Shown: one piece after another, positions 1 through 8,774 of the stretch
How positions within the stretch are numbered: the stretch's first letter is position 1
How the letters are laid out: each line of letters starts with the position of its first letter
Assembly: GCF_014698835.1 (NCBI RefSeq)
Contig: NZ_JACJTU010000046.1
Coordinates: 1-51,769 of the forward strand
Source: Nostoc paludosum FACHB-159
GTDB lineage: Bacteria; Cyanobacteriota; Cyanobacteriia; Cyanobacteriales; Nostocaceae
DNA: 51,769 bases
Reading direction: 5' to 3'
The notes under the pieces: model-generated
Told to the model about the DNA's origin: nothing
The model's database searches: none
Seen by the model: the letters and a program-made list of their open reading frames with translations, nothing else
Position numbers and translations under genes: made by a program

Positions 1-38
1 GATCTGTAAATGCTGGGGTCATGCTTAATAACTGCTGA

Positions 39-1364
39 AATGCTTATCCTATATACATTTTCGCAGTTTTTGACCCCTTTTTTTTATATCTTTGTGAGAA
101 ATCCGGGTCTAAGGGGTGGCGTGACGCATATTCTCATATCGAAGCTGGTGGTTGGTGGTGTAAGTCTGGTGTAGACCCCACCAAATTTGAGCAGTTAGCA
201 CCAGCAGCGAAATCAAGTTGGAAAGCTTGGGGTTGCTATAAGCCCAATCAACCACGTCCAAAACGAGATAAGGACACACATGAGATCATCCCCGGAAAAT
301 TCACCAAATATGAACATCCACCAGGAATTGAAAAAAGTATCTTTCTACTTGATATTCCAGACGATATTGCACTACAGATTTACCAAAAAGCGCAAGTCAA
401 TCCCACCGATAGCGATCGCGCCAGTGGATTTTGGTACTGCGTTTGGAAGCACAACATTCCCATCACCATTACTGAGGGGGCCAAAAAAGCAGCCAGTTTG
501 TTAAGCCAAGGTCATGCAGCAATTGGGCTAGCGGGAATTAACGGCGGCTACTACAAAACCAACAATCAGCTTGACAATCGCATTGATAATGAAATCAAGA
601 AAGATGAAATTAAGTCCGATCCTACCCTGGCTGTGATTGAACCCGATGAAATTGAGTCCGACGAAACACAAGACGATACTAATAAAGCGCAGAACAATCA
701 ACTTGTTGGCAATCAGACCCACATTTTGCATCCTGAGTTAGCGGTTTTTGCTACTACGGGGCGAGACTTCAAAATCTGCTTTGATTTTGACACTACCCCT
801 AAAACCAAAAAAAATGTTGATGCTGCCACTTTGCGTACTGGACAATTACTAGAGGCGAATGGTGGCGAAGTGAGTGTGATTTCTCTACCCGGCCCAGATA
901 AAGGCGTGGATGATTTTATCGTCGCACAAGGAAGTGAAGCTTTTGCACAATTACACGCCCAAGCCTTACCTATAAAAGAATGGGATAATCAACGCTGTCT
1001 GGAATTACGCTCAAATATCAAGTTAAAAGATGGCACAGTACGGAAAGTTAGTCCAAAAGATCAGACTGTTGCAGCAGTATCAACCGACAATAAGCAATCT
1101 CCGCCGTCAAATACTACTAACGAAATATCTGATACTACAAAGAAGCAACAATCACTACCGAATACAACAGATCAGAATCAACAACCAACCAATTCACAAA
1201 TTCACTTACCCTTAGAGCAAACAGAAATTGATGCTGGTTCATTTAGCTGGTTTCCTTGGAAGAGGAACAAATCAATAATTCAAGAAGGCAGGAGGCAGAG
1301 GGCAGAAGGAACCAATTGTCAGGGGATTGTGACTCCTCCCAATTGGAAGCTCCCAAATCTTTGA
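39..1364 (+). pseudogene. DUF3854-type plasmid replication/primase-like protein, N-terminal part, 5'-truncated
   Basis: The frame is open from 39 (after TGA at 36-38) to 1364 but has no ATG before the conserved core, so the 5' end appears lost; TTG at 498 is the first usable start and lies inside the domain. Visible core motifs are GGWWCKSGVDP, KYEHPPG, ITEGAKKAASL and GINGGYY, then FDFDTTPKTKKN and PDKGVDDF, typical of DUF3854 (TOPRIM-like) proteins that many cyanobacterial plasmids carry with helicase or primase modules. A direct role in replication is inferred from the family. The tail after about residue 400 is low-complexity Asn/Gln/Thr linker. The frame runs into the repeat element at 1284 and stops inside it; the original protein continues in another frame from 1454. 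Upstream bases 1-38 hold stops in all frames. Confidence 0.7.
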
Positions 1365-2677
1365 TTTGGGAGAGGCTTCAGACCCTTACTCCTTTGGGTC
1401 GTGGGCAGAGGGCAGGAGACATTCCTTCTGCCTCCTGCCTCCTGCCCTCTGCCTTTTCCAGTGAAACTCCTCCCCTAAAACCAATTCCCAATTGGGCTAA
1501 AACACAGGATGTTATCCTTTACCAGGGCAACTACCGACGACGACAACTTGAGGATAAAGAAAATCAAGCGATCGCACAGGCGGCTGTTGCCTTAGTCAAA
1601 AAATACGGTGTGGCAACCAAGGACAATCAGCTAACTTACCAAGCCGATGCTTTTACTATTAACAAAAAAGGCGAAGATTACACTATTTACCGTCGCCACG
1701 ATAGTAAGCCGTTGATGACCTTCATGGCAGATCGTTGGAGCCAGGTGCGACGGGTGAATCTGGCTCAAGATTTTAATACCGAAAATCATCCGATTAATAT
1801 CCTGCCTGTTGAGAGGCAAGAATTTTTGTTGATCGCAGATTATCTCAAATCTGGTAAACAATTACCTTCAGTGGATGATGATTCACGTAAAATTGCTTGT
1901 GTCTTGAGTTCGGTTTCACCTAGTGGCACACACAATATTTTAGAAAGTTTCAAACAACCTCAAGTGTTACAAATCATGATGGGTGCTATCCGTAACTTTG
2001 AGAAAGATGACTTAATCTTGGGTAATTACCGCATTCTTTTTCAGCAAGGAGCGGATGGCAAATCTACACTACAGCTATTCAAAACTGAACTTGGGGGTCT
2101 GCAAAGGGAAGCTGTAAGATTTGAATTTGAGCGTACTGAAACTGGGATGACTCACCAAGTCAAAGCTTTGGCTATCACTGAAGCTGATTTGGAAAAGTTG
2201 GGTTTGTTGGCACAAAAACTGCATATTAATTATCAATCTTATGAAGGCGACCCTAATGATACCCGTGACATCGACTTGCCCGTTCATCCCGAAATTACCC
2301 GTAATTTAGACAAGGAGCAGTCACACCAATCTACTCAATCTACGCCCAACGTACCAGATCGCAAGACACAATCAAACCCACAACAAGCTTGCTTTAATTC
2401 TCCAATGCGCCAAAAGCTTACTACAACTGGCAAGCTGACTATTGGGGAGCAACGCGAGCTTTATCAGAAAATTCTACTTCAAAGTCTTGTCGAGCAGCAC
2501 GACAAAGGGCAAACGAATATTTCTCTTCCTCCCTTGAGTGATGTTGTTCAGGACTTGATGAATGCTCGTAGCCAGATTATTAATAATACCTATACGCCCT
2601 CTGTTGAAGTACATTCCCAACATCAAAAATCTCACACTCCACAACAACTTGCTACTAATTCACAGGAATTAGAATAA
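1256..2677 (+). pseudogene. DUF3854-type protein, C-terminal part, frame-shifted from its N-terminus
   Basis: This frame reads through the repeat element (1284-1453) and from 1454 continues the host protein (SSETPPLKPIPNWAKTQ...). Removing the 170-bp element (170 = 2 mod 3) joins the upstream frame exactly to this one, so the two parts were one gene. The ATG at 1256 lies in the host sequence out of frame and need not be used. The C-terminal part (about 400 residues) has the region often following DUF3854 in cyanobacterial plasmid proteins (DAFTINKKGEDYTIYRRHD, then QVRRVNLAQDF); I know no function for it. It ends 8 nt before the next gene. It may still be translated as a separate polypeptide. 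Confidence 0.6.
1284..1453. repeat. 170-bp heptanucleotide-repeat palindromic element inserted in a gene
   Basis: The left arm (1284-1309) is a run of GGCAGRR-type heptads and the right arm (1424-1453) is its imperfect inverted copy (CCTTCTGCC, CTCCTGC, CCTCTGCC units). Between them lie a 10-bp hairpin CTCCCAAATC/GATTTGGGAG (1350-1372) and another heptad patch (1403-1416). Short tandem heptamers of this kind are known in heterocystous cyanobacteria. No clear target duplication is visible. Confidence 0.75.
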
Positions 2678-2685
2678 TAATACCT

Positions 2686-3465
2686 ATGCAATCTAGCTCA
2701 GTGTCCCAAACAATTAGTCTCATCAACCGCGATAGTAGCTTTTCTGACAACCAAATGGCTTACAGACTGGCGCTAATGATGGAGAAATATCCACATACAC
2801 CTTCAAAATCAATACAGTCAACCCCCGCACTAGACATCACAGAGCGCGAAAATATTATTAATGAGATGAAAGCCACTCTATCTCTTACACAAAATGCTCA
2901 AAGCACTGAAGATTACAGGCGCTCTCTCAAGAATAAATACCTCAAGGAGTACACACAAAAATTACGACTACATCAAGCTGACACCCCAGAACATAATAGT
3001 TCCAGAGTTGAAAATTTAATCAATGAGAAGAAAAAGACTTTTTTACAACAAATGTTAGATGAAGAAGGGCGTAAGTTGCCTTTAGTCGATAGCCAACAGC
3101 CAACACCAAAGGAGACTGAAAATAATCAGGTTGTTAAAAAGTCTCTCATTCCTGCACTAATGAATATTATTGTTACAAAGGGACAAGATACTATTGGCGG
3201 TCGGGTTTATGAAGGCATGACTTATCGATTAAATTTATTGATGAGAGAGGGGATGCAGCGTCTGACTGTTTGGCGTAAAAGTGATAATCTGTCGGCTTTT
3301 AGTGCTTACAAAGATAGTGACAAAGAATACAAGGTTATCCACAACAACCTTTCTCCACAAGAAACACAAAAGCTGATCGACTTTGACCAAAAACAACGGC
3401 AACAACAGCAACTACCACAGCCAGAACAAAATATTAATTCTTATGATGGGCCGGAGTTCGACTAG
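2686..3465 (+). CDS. Hypothetical protein (259 aa), downstream of the DUF3854 gene
   Basis: I do not recognise a family. The protein is hydrophilic with no signal peptide or membrane segment. The N-terminal two-thirds are rich in charged helical residues (about 60-150). A more ordered stretch follows (about 155-230), with VTKGQDTIGGRVYEGMTYRL and TVWRKSDNLSAFSAY, and the end is Gln-rich (KQRQQQQLPQPEQN). It starts 8 nt after the preceding frame, so it is probably co-transcribed with the replication-type gene. That hints at a plasmid maintenance or DNA-processing role, but nothing in the sequence proves it. Its stop overlaps the convergent small membrane gene by four bases. Confidence 0.7.
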   Translation: MQSSSVSQTISLINRDSSFSDNQMAYRLALMMEKYPHTPSKSIQSTPALDITERENIINEMKATLSLTQNAQSTEDYRRSLKNKYLKEYTQKLRLHQADTPEHNSSRVENLINEKKKTFLQQMLDEEGRKLPLVDSQQPTPKETENNQVVKKSLIPALMNIIVTKGQDTIGGRVYEGMTYRLNLLMREGMQRLTVWRKSDNLSAFSAYKDSDKEYKVIHNNLSPQETQKLIDFDQKQRQQQQLPQPEQNINSYDGPEFD

Positions 3466-3704
3466 CTAAAATATCCCACAAATAAACCCAGGAAGAATAC
3501 ACTTACCAGGATATAGCGCTTCGTCACCCGCTCGAATCCTGACCAGGGTGAGATGATGACAGCTAATACTATGTAAAACAATGCTTGTAGAAAATCGTTG
3601 TGCCCCAGTTTGATGATTGCCGCTATCATCAAAGCCACAAAAATTAGAAATTCCACTCCTGTTTCAATCCTGTCCCAAAGTTGAACATCATATAGGTAAT
3701 GCAT
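3462..3704 (-). CDS. Small membrane protein (80 aa), unknown function
   Basis: ATG at 3704-3702 is preceded by AGAGG seven bases upstream and gives MHYLYDVQLWDRIETGVEF. The longer frame upstream reads only repeat sequence and is not used. Hydrophobic segments at about residues 17-33, 38-52 and 63-80 suggest three short membrane passes. No metal ligands or catalytic motif are seen. It lies downstream of the histidine kinase on the same strand, separated by the heptad-repeat palindrome, and is convergent with the 259-aa gene. Family not recognised. Confidence 0.6.
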   Translation of the reverse strand: MHYLYDVQLWDRIETGVEFLIFVALMIAAIIKLGHNDFLQALFYIVLAVIISPWSGFERVTKRYILVSVFFLGLFVGYFS

Positions 3705-3720
3705 CTTGTAACCTCTTTCA

Positions 3721-3909
3721 GAAGTTGGAAGTAAGAAGTCGGAAGTCGGAAGTAATACCCCGTAACTAAAGTTAGAGGATTGAAGCATAGACACCTTATG
3801 TCTGGCACTAAATGCCTCACCATAATTCTGATCTTTCTCCTTAAAATCAGGAGTTTCAAACCTTTTTAATATCAAAACTTCCGACTTCCGACCTCCGACT
3901 TCCGACTTG
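3721..3909. repeat. Heptad-repeat (GAAGTCG) inverted-repeat element
   Basis: The left arm (about 3721-3754) carries GGAAGTAAGAAGTCGGAAGT units and the right arm (about 3879-3909) carries the inverted form ACTTCCGACCTCCGACTTCC. About 125 bp between them have no gene. The right arm runs into the 3' end of the histidine kinase gene, which now ends in repeat-encoded residues (GSRRSEVGS). The same heptads flank the gene at 50999-51409. Confidence 0.75.
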
Positions 3910-4650
3910 TTTTGGTGATTTAGGGAGCATCCTATCATCAATCCCATAGATCCCATCATCTTTGCAAGGAAATATGATGGTGAATTTGGTTCCTTGTGTG
4001 GCTACCGAATCTACTCTCATACTCAGTCCGTGAGCATAAGCCACCATCCAAGCAATATACAACCCCATTCCTCTGCCCGGCTTATCAGATAACCTACTCT
4101 GAGGCGATCGCCAAAACGGAATAAATATATTGGAGAGTTGTTCAGCAGCAATCCCACAGCCGGTATCTTCGATCTCTATAACTAAATCATCTTCTTGATT
4201 GAGCAGTCTTAAAAAGATATCTCCCTTTTTGGTGTACTTAATAGCGTTTGTCACAAGATTGCATAGCATTCTCTCAATACTGATGCTGTCAGCCCTAACT
4301 TGGGTTCCATGCTTGTATAACGCTTGGGTTTGATAGTGCAAGTTTAAGCTATGACACTGCGCTATTGCCTGGTATTGAAAATAATTTCTTTGTAAAAAAT
4401 CAAACATATCAAACTGCACTGCTGCCATCGAATTATGTTCTAAAAAAATCGTTTTTCTATCAGCCAAGCTCTTTCCCCGCTCATTCATTTCTTGTAGCTT
4501 TATCAAAAACGGTCTGATTTCTTCTAAAGAATGTCCATATGCACCATCAATTATCTGATTCAGCACTAACGATGTTCCTTTAAAAATGTTTGATACGTCG
4601 TGTAACAGAGCTGCAAAATCCAACTGTTTACTTAAAACTTCTTGTTGCAT
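3856..4650 (-). CDS. Cytosolic sensor histidine kinase (264 aa)
   Basis: The protein begins almost directly with a phospho-acceptor helix (LLHDVSNIFKG, His17). It then has an N-box (NLVTNAIKYT), G1 (DTGCGI), and G2 (GRGMGLYIAWMVAYAHG). There is no membrane segment, HAMP, PAS or GAF domain, so it must sense through a partner or an internal signal. The C-terminal 20 or so residues (from KQVGSRRSEVGS) are encoded by a heptad-repeat element and are probably dispensable. A NarL-type response regulator is divergent at 4921, separated by about 270 bp of very AT-rich DNA, and is the likely partner. Output unknown. Confidence 0.85.
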   Translation of the reverse strand: MQQEVLSKQLDFAALLHDVSNIFKGTSLVLNQIIDGAYGHSLEEIRPFLIKLQEMNERGKSLADRKTIFLEHNSMAAVQFDMFDFLQRNYFQYQAIAQCHSLNLHYQTQALYKHGTQVRADSISIERMLCNLVTNAIKYTKKGDIFLRLLNQEDDLVIEIEDTGCGIAAEQLSNIFIPFWRSPQSRLSDKPGRGMGLYIAWMVAYAHGLSMRVDSVATQGTKFTIIFPCKDDGIYGIDDRMLPKSPKQVGSRRSEVGSFDIKKV

Positions 4651-4920
4651 ATATGCTTCCTCAGACAGATTGTTATTTTTACTACTTTTATGAATACTAA
4701 TTCTCTTTCTAAATTTTAGAGTATTTTTATTTTATACTGGAAAAACTTTTTATACAATCAGATTTTAGTATTACTTTTTCTACTTGATTTCGATTTGCTA
4801 ACTTTTCTCACTCAACTGTTTTCAGTTTATATATCTATACATAAAAAATCAAACACTTTACATCAGTAACTATGTTATAAATATTGAGATACCCAATAAT
4901 TGAAACAATCAGAGCTTTAT

Positions 4921-5583
4921 ATGATTCGATTAATAATTATTGACGATGAAGAGTTAATCAGACTTGGCATAACTACGGCTATTAATCAACAACCAGATAT
5001 GGAAATGATAGCTAATGCTTCTACTGGTGAGCAGGGGATTAAATTAGTCCAACAGTTGCAGCCTGATGTTGTCCTCGTGGATATTGGTTTACCCGACATC
5101 TCTGGAGTCGAGGTTATTAAACAAATCAAAGTTTATAGGGGCAACATTAAAGTTGTTGTTCTTTCCTCCAATTTTTCTCAAGAAATTGTCACTGCTGCTA
5201 TCGGCAATGGCGCTGAATCTTACATTCTCAAAAAAAATGATGTTTCTTTAATTTTAGAAGCCATCAGAACTACTTATAATAATAAAAGTTTATTTGATTC
5301 GGAAATTGTTAAAAAAGGTTTTCTAAGCTTTTTTTCTAAGCCGAAAATCAAAGGCAAGATATTTGATGACCGCTTAACCGAGCGAGAAATTAATGTTTTA
5401 ACATTAATTGCTGCTGGATTTTCTAATAAGGAGATCGGGGAAAAGTTATTTATTGGCGAGAACACTGTCAAAAATCATACTAGGAATATTTACTCTAAAT
5501 TAGGTGTTGATAGTCGCATCAATGCTATTCTCAAAGCCTCTGAACTCGGCTATATCTCGAAAAACCTTCTTCACGTTAGTTAA
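4921..5583 (+). CDS. NarL/FixJ-family response regulator (LuxR-type HTH)
   Basis: The ATG at 4921 starts MIRLIIIDDEELIRLG; the TTG 21 nt upstream is less likely. The receiver domain (about 1-120) has the acidic pair DDE, phospho-acceptor Asp54 in VVLVDIGLPD, and the Ser/Lys switch region (LSSNFS, ILKKND). A LuxR-type HTH follows (about 148-210): LTEREINVLTLIAAGFSNKE and ENTVKNHTRNIYSKLGV. It should bind DNA once phosphorylated, probably by the divergent kinase at 3856-4650. Targets cannot be told from sequence; neighbouring candidates are the ParA-like operon or the plasmid genes to the left. Confidence 0.9.
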   Translation: MIRLIIIDDEELIRLGITTAINQQPDMEMIANASTGEQGIKLVQQLQPDVVLVDIGLPDISGVEVIKQIKVYRGNIKVVVLSSNFSQEIVTAAIGNGAESYILKKNDVSLILEAIRTTYNNKSLFDSEIVKKGFLSFFSKPKIKGKIFDDRLTEREINVLTLIAAGFSNKEIGEKLFIGENTVKNHTRNIYSKLGVDSRINAILKASELGYISKNLLHVS

Positions 5584-5590
5584 GTGCTTT

Positions 5591-6187
5591 TTACTTTCCT
5601 ACTTGAATTAAACAATAACCTTTGGTTTTATCTTCTCTTTCTTGACAGGCTTCAATTGCTGCTTGATTCTTCAATAGTAATTGATACATCTGTTTACCCT
5701 CTTGGGATTTTGCCCATTGCAGAATCTTGAGATCGTTATGTGATACTACTACTGACTGATTCGTTCCTATATTTTGCACCAAATTCCAGGTGGTCAGCGA
5801 ACCCAGCAAGGTACTGGTCGCCGCGACTATTCCACATACTGCTGATACTGTTCCTAACCCCCAGCCTGCTTGCACTTTCATCCCTGCTGTGCCATTCGGC
5901 TTAATTTTTTTCATCTCATCACGCACAGCACTGGAGACAACCGTATAGTGCATTGACTCGGCGGATTTACTTGTCTTCTCCAGTTTTTGGTCTATTAATG
6001 CTGCCCATGCTTCTATCATTGCCTCCATTCTTGCCTGGAGGTCTATCATCGTTTCTTCATATCGACCCAGCGTTGCCATCATCCTAAATGTTGGGTCATC
6101 TGGTGTGATTCCTAATTGGTACGCCCCTTCAACTATGCGCCTTTGTTCTGATGGAGAATAACCTTGTAATATATCTTGTGATGTCAT
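5591..6187 (-). CDS. Membrane-anchored hypothetical protein of the ParA-like operon (198 aa)
   Basis: The ATG at 6187 shares its A with the TGA stop of the upstream gene (TGATG), so translation is coupled. The N-terminal half is soluble and helical (SPSEQRRIVEGAYQLGIT, then RYEETMIDLQARMEAMIEAW, which looks coiled-coil). A single hydrophobic segment lies at about residues 108-133 (GWGLGTVSAVCGIVAATSTL). The C-terminal part has LKILQWAKSQEGKQMYQLLL and a conserved-looking CQ...YC pair. It may belong to the cyanobacterial DUF6753 group, a recollection I cannot check. As last gene of a four-gene operon with two P-loop ATPases it could be their membrane partner. Confidence 0.7.
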   Translation of the reverse strand: MTSQDILQGYSPSEQRRIVEGAYQLGITPDDPTFRMMATLGRYEETMIDLQARMEAMIEAWAALIDQKLEKTSKSAESMHYTVVSSAVRDEMKKIKPNGTAGMKVQAGWGLGTVSAVCGIVAATSTLLGSLTTWNLVQNIGTNQSVVVSHNDLKILQWAKSQEGKQMYQLLLKNQAAIEACQEREDKTKGYCLIQVGK

Positions 6188-6894
6188 CAATCAAGTCCTA
6201 AATATTTAATAGCCAAATTGTTATTTATCACTGAATTGCGGAAATTTTTAATCCACTGAAAAATGAAACTTCTCCAGAACAAAATTATTGAGAAATTCTG
6301 ACAAACTTGTGAATATGGTTTACCAGTCTTTTCCATCGCTTGATAATGATTCCTATGTAGCGCCGCTAATTCTATTTCTGTACCTCCTATCATTAACAAG
6401 TTTTTCCGTATCTTTGACTCATATTCTCTAAATTCTGGCGCAAAATGGTAGTTTTTTACCACTACATAATTAGCGTTATTAGTCGTGGTTTGGATGATTT
6501 GATTTAAGTAATCTATACAGTCTACCCTGTGAGAAATAGGTTGGATAAATGTTAGCTTCCATTCATATTCAACCAATGCTTCTAATAGCTCAGATTGCAC
6601 AATATACTGGCAAATTTTGTCTATATATTGCCCCGGCATATCCACCAAAATAATATCTACATCATCAGCTACCAAATCATCAAAAATCCTATCAGTTCCT
6701 TTATTGAAAAAATCTATTCTTTCAATAACCGCTAACTCTTTATATGCCAAAAGCCTATCACGATTATCATGATCGTATACTTTGATTTTCTTGCCTCGTA
6801 GCTGATAAATTTCAATTAGCAATTTAATAACTGTAGACTTACCTATACGAGAGTCTCCTACAGTTATCACCATTCTTTTAGATAATTTAGACAT
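6187..6894 (-). CDS. P-loop ATPase, SIMIBI/ParA-like with unusual Walker A
   Basis: The phosphate-binding loop GDSRIGKST (about residues 13-21) replaces the usual KGGxGKT of ParA/MinD. A Walker B-like strand follows (DIILVDMPGQ). The overall pattern (VYDHDNRDRL, VVVKNYHF) resembles SIMIBI ATPases such as MobD/ParA-like proteins of mobile plasmids. The start overlaps the end of the larger ATPase gene by 8 nt, and the stop overlaps the next ATG by one base. So three genes form a tightly coupled set. The lack of the signature lysine at the loop start is unusual. A role in partitioning, conjugation or positioning is inferred from family and context only. Confidence 0.75.
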   Translation of the reverse strand: MSKLSKRMVITVGDSRIGKSTVIKLLIEIYQLRGKKIKVYDHDNRDRLLAYKELAVIERIDFFNKGTDRIFDDLVADDVDIILVDMPGQYIDKICQYIVQSELLEALVEYEWKLTFIQPISHRVDCIDYLNQIIQTTTNNANYVVVKNYHFAPEFREYESKIRKNLLMIGGTEIELAALHRNHYQAMEKTGKPYSQVCQNFSIILFWRSFIFQWIKNFRNSVINNNLAIKYLGLD

Positions 6895-7915
6895 TTATAT
6901 TCTCCAGTCCTAAAATATGCTTTACTGGACTAATTTGCTGTTTAAAATTTTTTAGCCAACTTTTTACACGCATTTTCACTCCCGGTAATTCTTTTTGCTT
7001 TATTCCTTCAGAAAAGGTCAGTGAGTGTTCATCTAAATAATCATAGGCATATTCAAGTAAATCCGGCATTGTAATATCAAATAGAGGGATTCCTGCCTCG
7101 AATAACTCTTGCTTTATCTCTTGAACTCTTGATGAGTTGCTGTATCTAGAAAATTCTTCCTCTTCACCGTAGAATAAATTTTTAACAACTATATAGTCAA
7201 CTTGATTTCCGCAAAAGCTATACAAATCTATTAATTGTTTTACTGAATCTGATACTCGACTGATTACCACGACTATTGTTACTCTGATATCGTAATCATT
7301 GGCGGCTGTTTCTAAGAACTCTTGTTCTATAAATCCTTTGAATATTTGTCTTGATTGTGGCGGCAACTCTAATAAAAATAGTGATTCTGGTGGTGGCATT
7401 TGATTATATGTATCTGGCTCTGGCTCAATCATTCTCTTTATCTGGTCAAAAAATCTATCTATACTACCATCTTTAAAGATATTTAGCTGTTGTATCTGAC
7501 AATGCTCACCATATTCACCATAATATCTCAACAAATCCGGATTAGAATTATCTGCATCTACTGCTACAATTCTTCTGCTCGTATCTATACAAGTTTGTAA
7601 AAATCCTCTCGTCCACATTGATTTACCAACTCCACCTTTTCCCCCGTCTACTATTACTAATCTTTTTATGCTAGTTTTAGTCCCTACTTCTGTTTTATTA
7701 TCAATTTCTTCTGACTCCTTATCTAGGTCTGGAGCTATATCTATATCTACTGCTGGTTTTTCTGATTCTAACTGCTGCTCTGGTTTTAAATCATCTAACG
7801 TTATCTTTTTTGTTAGTTCAATCTCAGAAATATCAGCTTGAATCCCAATAAAATTATTATTTTGATTATTGTCGATAATCTGTGTCATTTCTCTTCTTCT
7901 CCTTTTGTTCATCAT
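6887..7915 (-). CDS. ParA/MinD-family ATPase
   Basis: A disordered acidic N-terminal extension (about residues 1-80) precedes a classic deviant Walker A motif, DGGKGGVGKSMWTRG, with the signature lysine. Switch-like VDADNSNPDLLRYYG follows, as in MinD/ParA/CobB relatives. Later strands (VTIVVVISRVSDS, VDYIVVKNLFY) resemble those of the smaller ATPase next to it, so the two may be distant paralogues. The start could be the ATG at 7912 or the Met ten residues in (MTQIIDNN). It lies 20 nt after the BRO-N-like gene. Probable role: plasmid positioning, segregation or mobilisation; no ParB-like partner is recognised nearby. Confidence 0.8.
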   Translation of the reverse strand: MMNKRRRREMTQIIDNNQNNNFIGIQADISEIELTKKITLDDLKPEQQLESEKPAVDIDIAPDLDKESEEIDNKTEVGTKTSIKRLVIVDGGKGGVGKSMWTRGFLQTCIDTSRRIVAVDADNSNPDLLRYYGEYGEHCQIQQLNIFKDGSIDRFFDQIKRMIEPEPDTYNQMPPPESLFLLELPPQSRQIFKGFIEQEFLETAANDYDIRVTIVVVISRVSDSVKQLIDLYSFCGNQVDYIVVKNLFYGEEEEFSRYSNSSRVQEIKQELFEAGIPLFDITMPDLLEYAYDYLDEHSLTFSEGIKQKELPGVKMRVKSWLKNFKQQISPVKHILGLENINV

Positions 7916-7935
7916 TTGTGTTAGTTCTTAATTAT

Positions 7936-8262
7936 TTACAAAAAATCTTTTTGAAATATAGGTAAGATTTTGCTTCTTGTCCATTGCCTAAAATTGTTAA
8001 TTACCTGTTCTTCTCCTATGCCTCTCAATTTGTAAACACCTCCAGAGTTTAAGGTTTTTACTATTATTAATTGCTCTCCAATAACCACATAACGTTCTTG
8101 ACTGTGGATATTAATCGGCACTATCTTTTCATTATTTAACTCTGGAGCAATAATTTTAAATACATCTTCGGCAAATATCTCTAGCCCTAACGGAGTAGAG
8201 ATTACTCGCACTGTGCTACCCAACGGATGGTCAAATTCCCAAAATGTCCATACTTTTTTCAT
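7936..8262 (-). CDS. BRO-N-like small DNA-binding candidate (108 aa)
   Basis: ATG at 8262 starts MKKVWTFWEFDHPLGSTVRV; a GTG 21 nt upstream (8283) with GAGG three bases before it is the alternative. The body resembles the BRO N-terminal domain of phage-type antirepressors: a strand with VRVIST, then IFAEDVFKIIA (compare FVAKDVA in BRO-N), LIIVKTLNSGG, and a C-terminal NNFRQWTRSKILPIF, matching the FRRWVTSEVLP signature. It would be the first gene of the leftward operon with the two ATPases, so it may bind its own promoter region (8284-8774 contains inverted repeats). Family call is from motif resemblance only. Confidence 0.55.
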   Translation of the reverse strand: MKKVWTFWEFDHPLGSTVRVISTPLGLEIFAEDVFKIIAPELNNEKIVPINIHSQERYVVIGEQLIIVKTLNSGGVYKLRGIGEEQVINNFRQWTRSKILPIFQKDFL

Positions 8263-8283
8263 CGCTATTTTTCTAGATGTCAC

Positions 8284-8774
8284 TTACCTCAATTGCGTTT
8301 ATGAACTAATTATTTCTTCAACCTGCCCCATTATCTATGACATATTCCGCCTAAAAAGATAAAGAAACTTTCGTGCTGTTTTTTTTAGTACGAAAGTAAC
8401 TTGTTCTTTATTCATAATTGTTATATGATGTTTGATTTACTTTTTTACAAAATATGTCATCTATGCTCAAATCGCACCCAATATCAGGAATTTGGGAACA
8501 TTCAGGCTGTTATACTGCATAAAATAGTAGTCTGACCAAAACAATTGTGAATTCCCAATTTGCTTTTTAAAATAATTACAAATTGTCAACGAGAAAAAGC
8601 GAATTGCTTTGACACGCCTATCTGGTTTCCAAAAAATCGTTAAGAATTGATTAGATATATAGAACAGATATGTATAATAGTTGCAGTTTGCGAGCTAGCA
8701 TTTTCGCCAAGTAGATATTGGTTTAAGCAAGAAAATTGATAAGTAATTTTCGCGCATCAAGTTTTGGAGTATTT
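8284..8774. other. Intergenic regulatory region with inverted repeats
   Basis: About 490 bp between divergent genes. A 10-bp inverted repeat ATGACATATT (8337-8346) / AATATGTCAT (8451-8460) flanks a hairpin ACTTTCGT...ACGAAAGT (8367-8397). A TATAAT at 8673-8678 lies about 100 bp before the lipoprotein start and could be its -10, with a weak TTGATT 20 bp further up. No gene is seen here. Confidence 0.5.

Noticed and set aside
15..85. GGGGTCA...TGACCCC followed by a T-run as a terminator
   Set aside because: The stem is only 7 bp with a loop of about 49 nt, and its downstream arm lies in the open part of the replication-type frame; too weak.
280..504. 74-aa frame with ATG
   Set aside because: Shadow frame of the DUF3854 core, which is clearly coding in another frame here.
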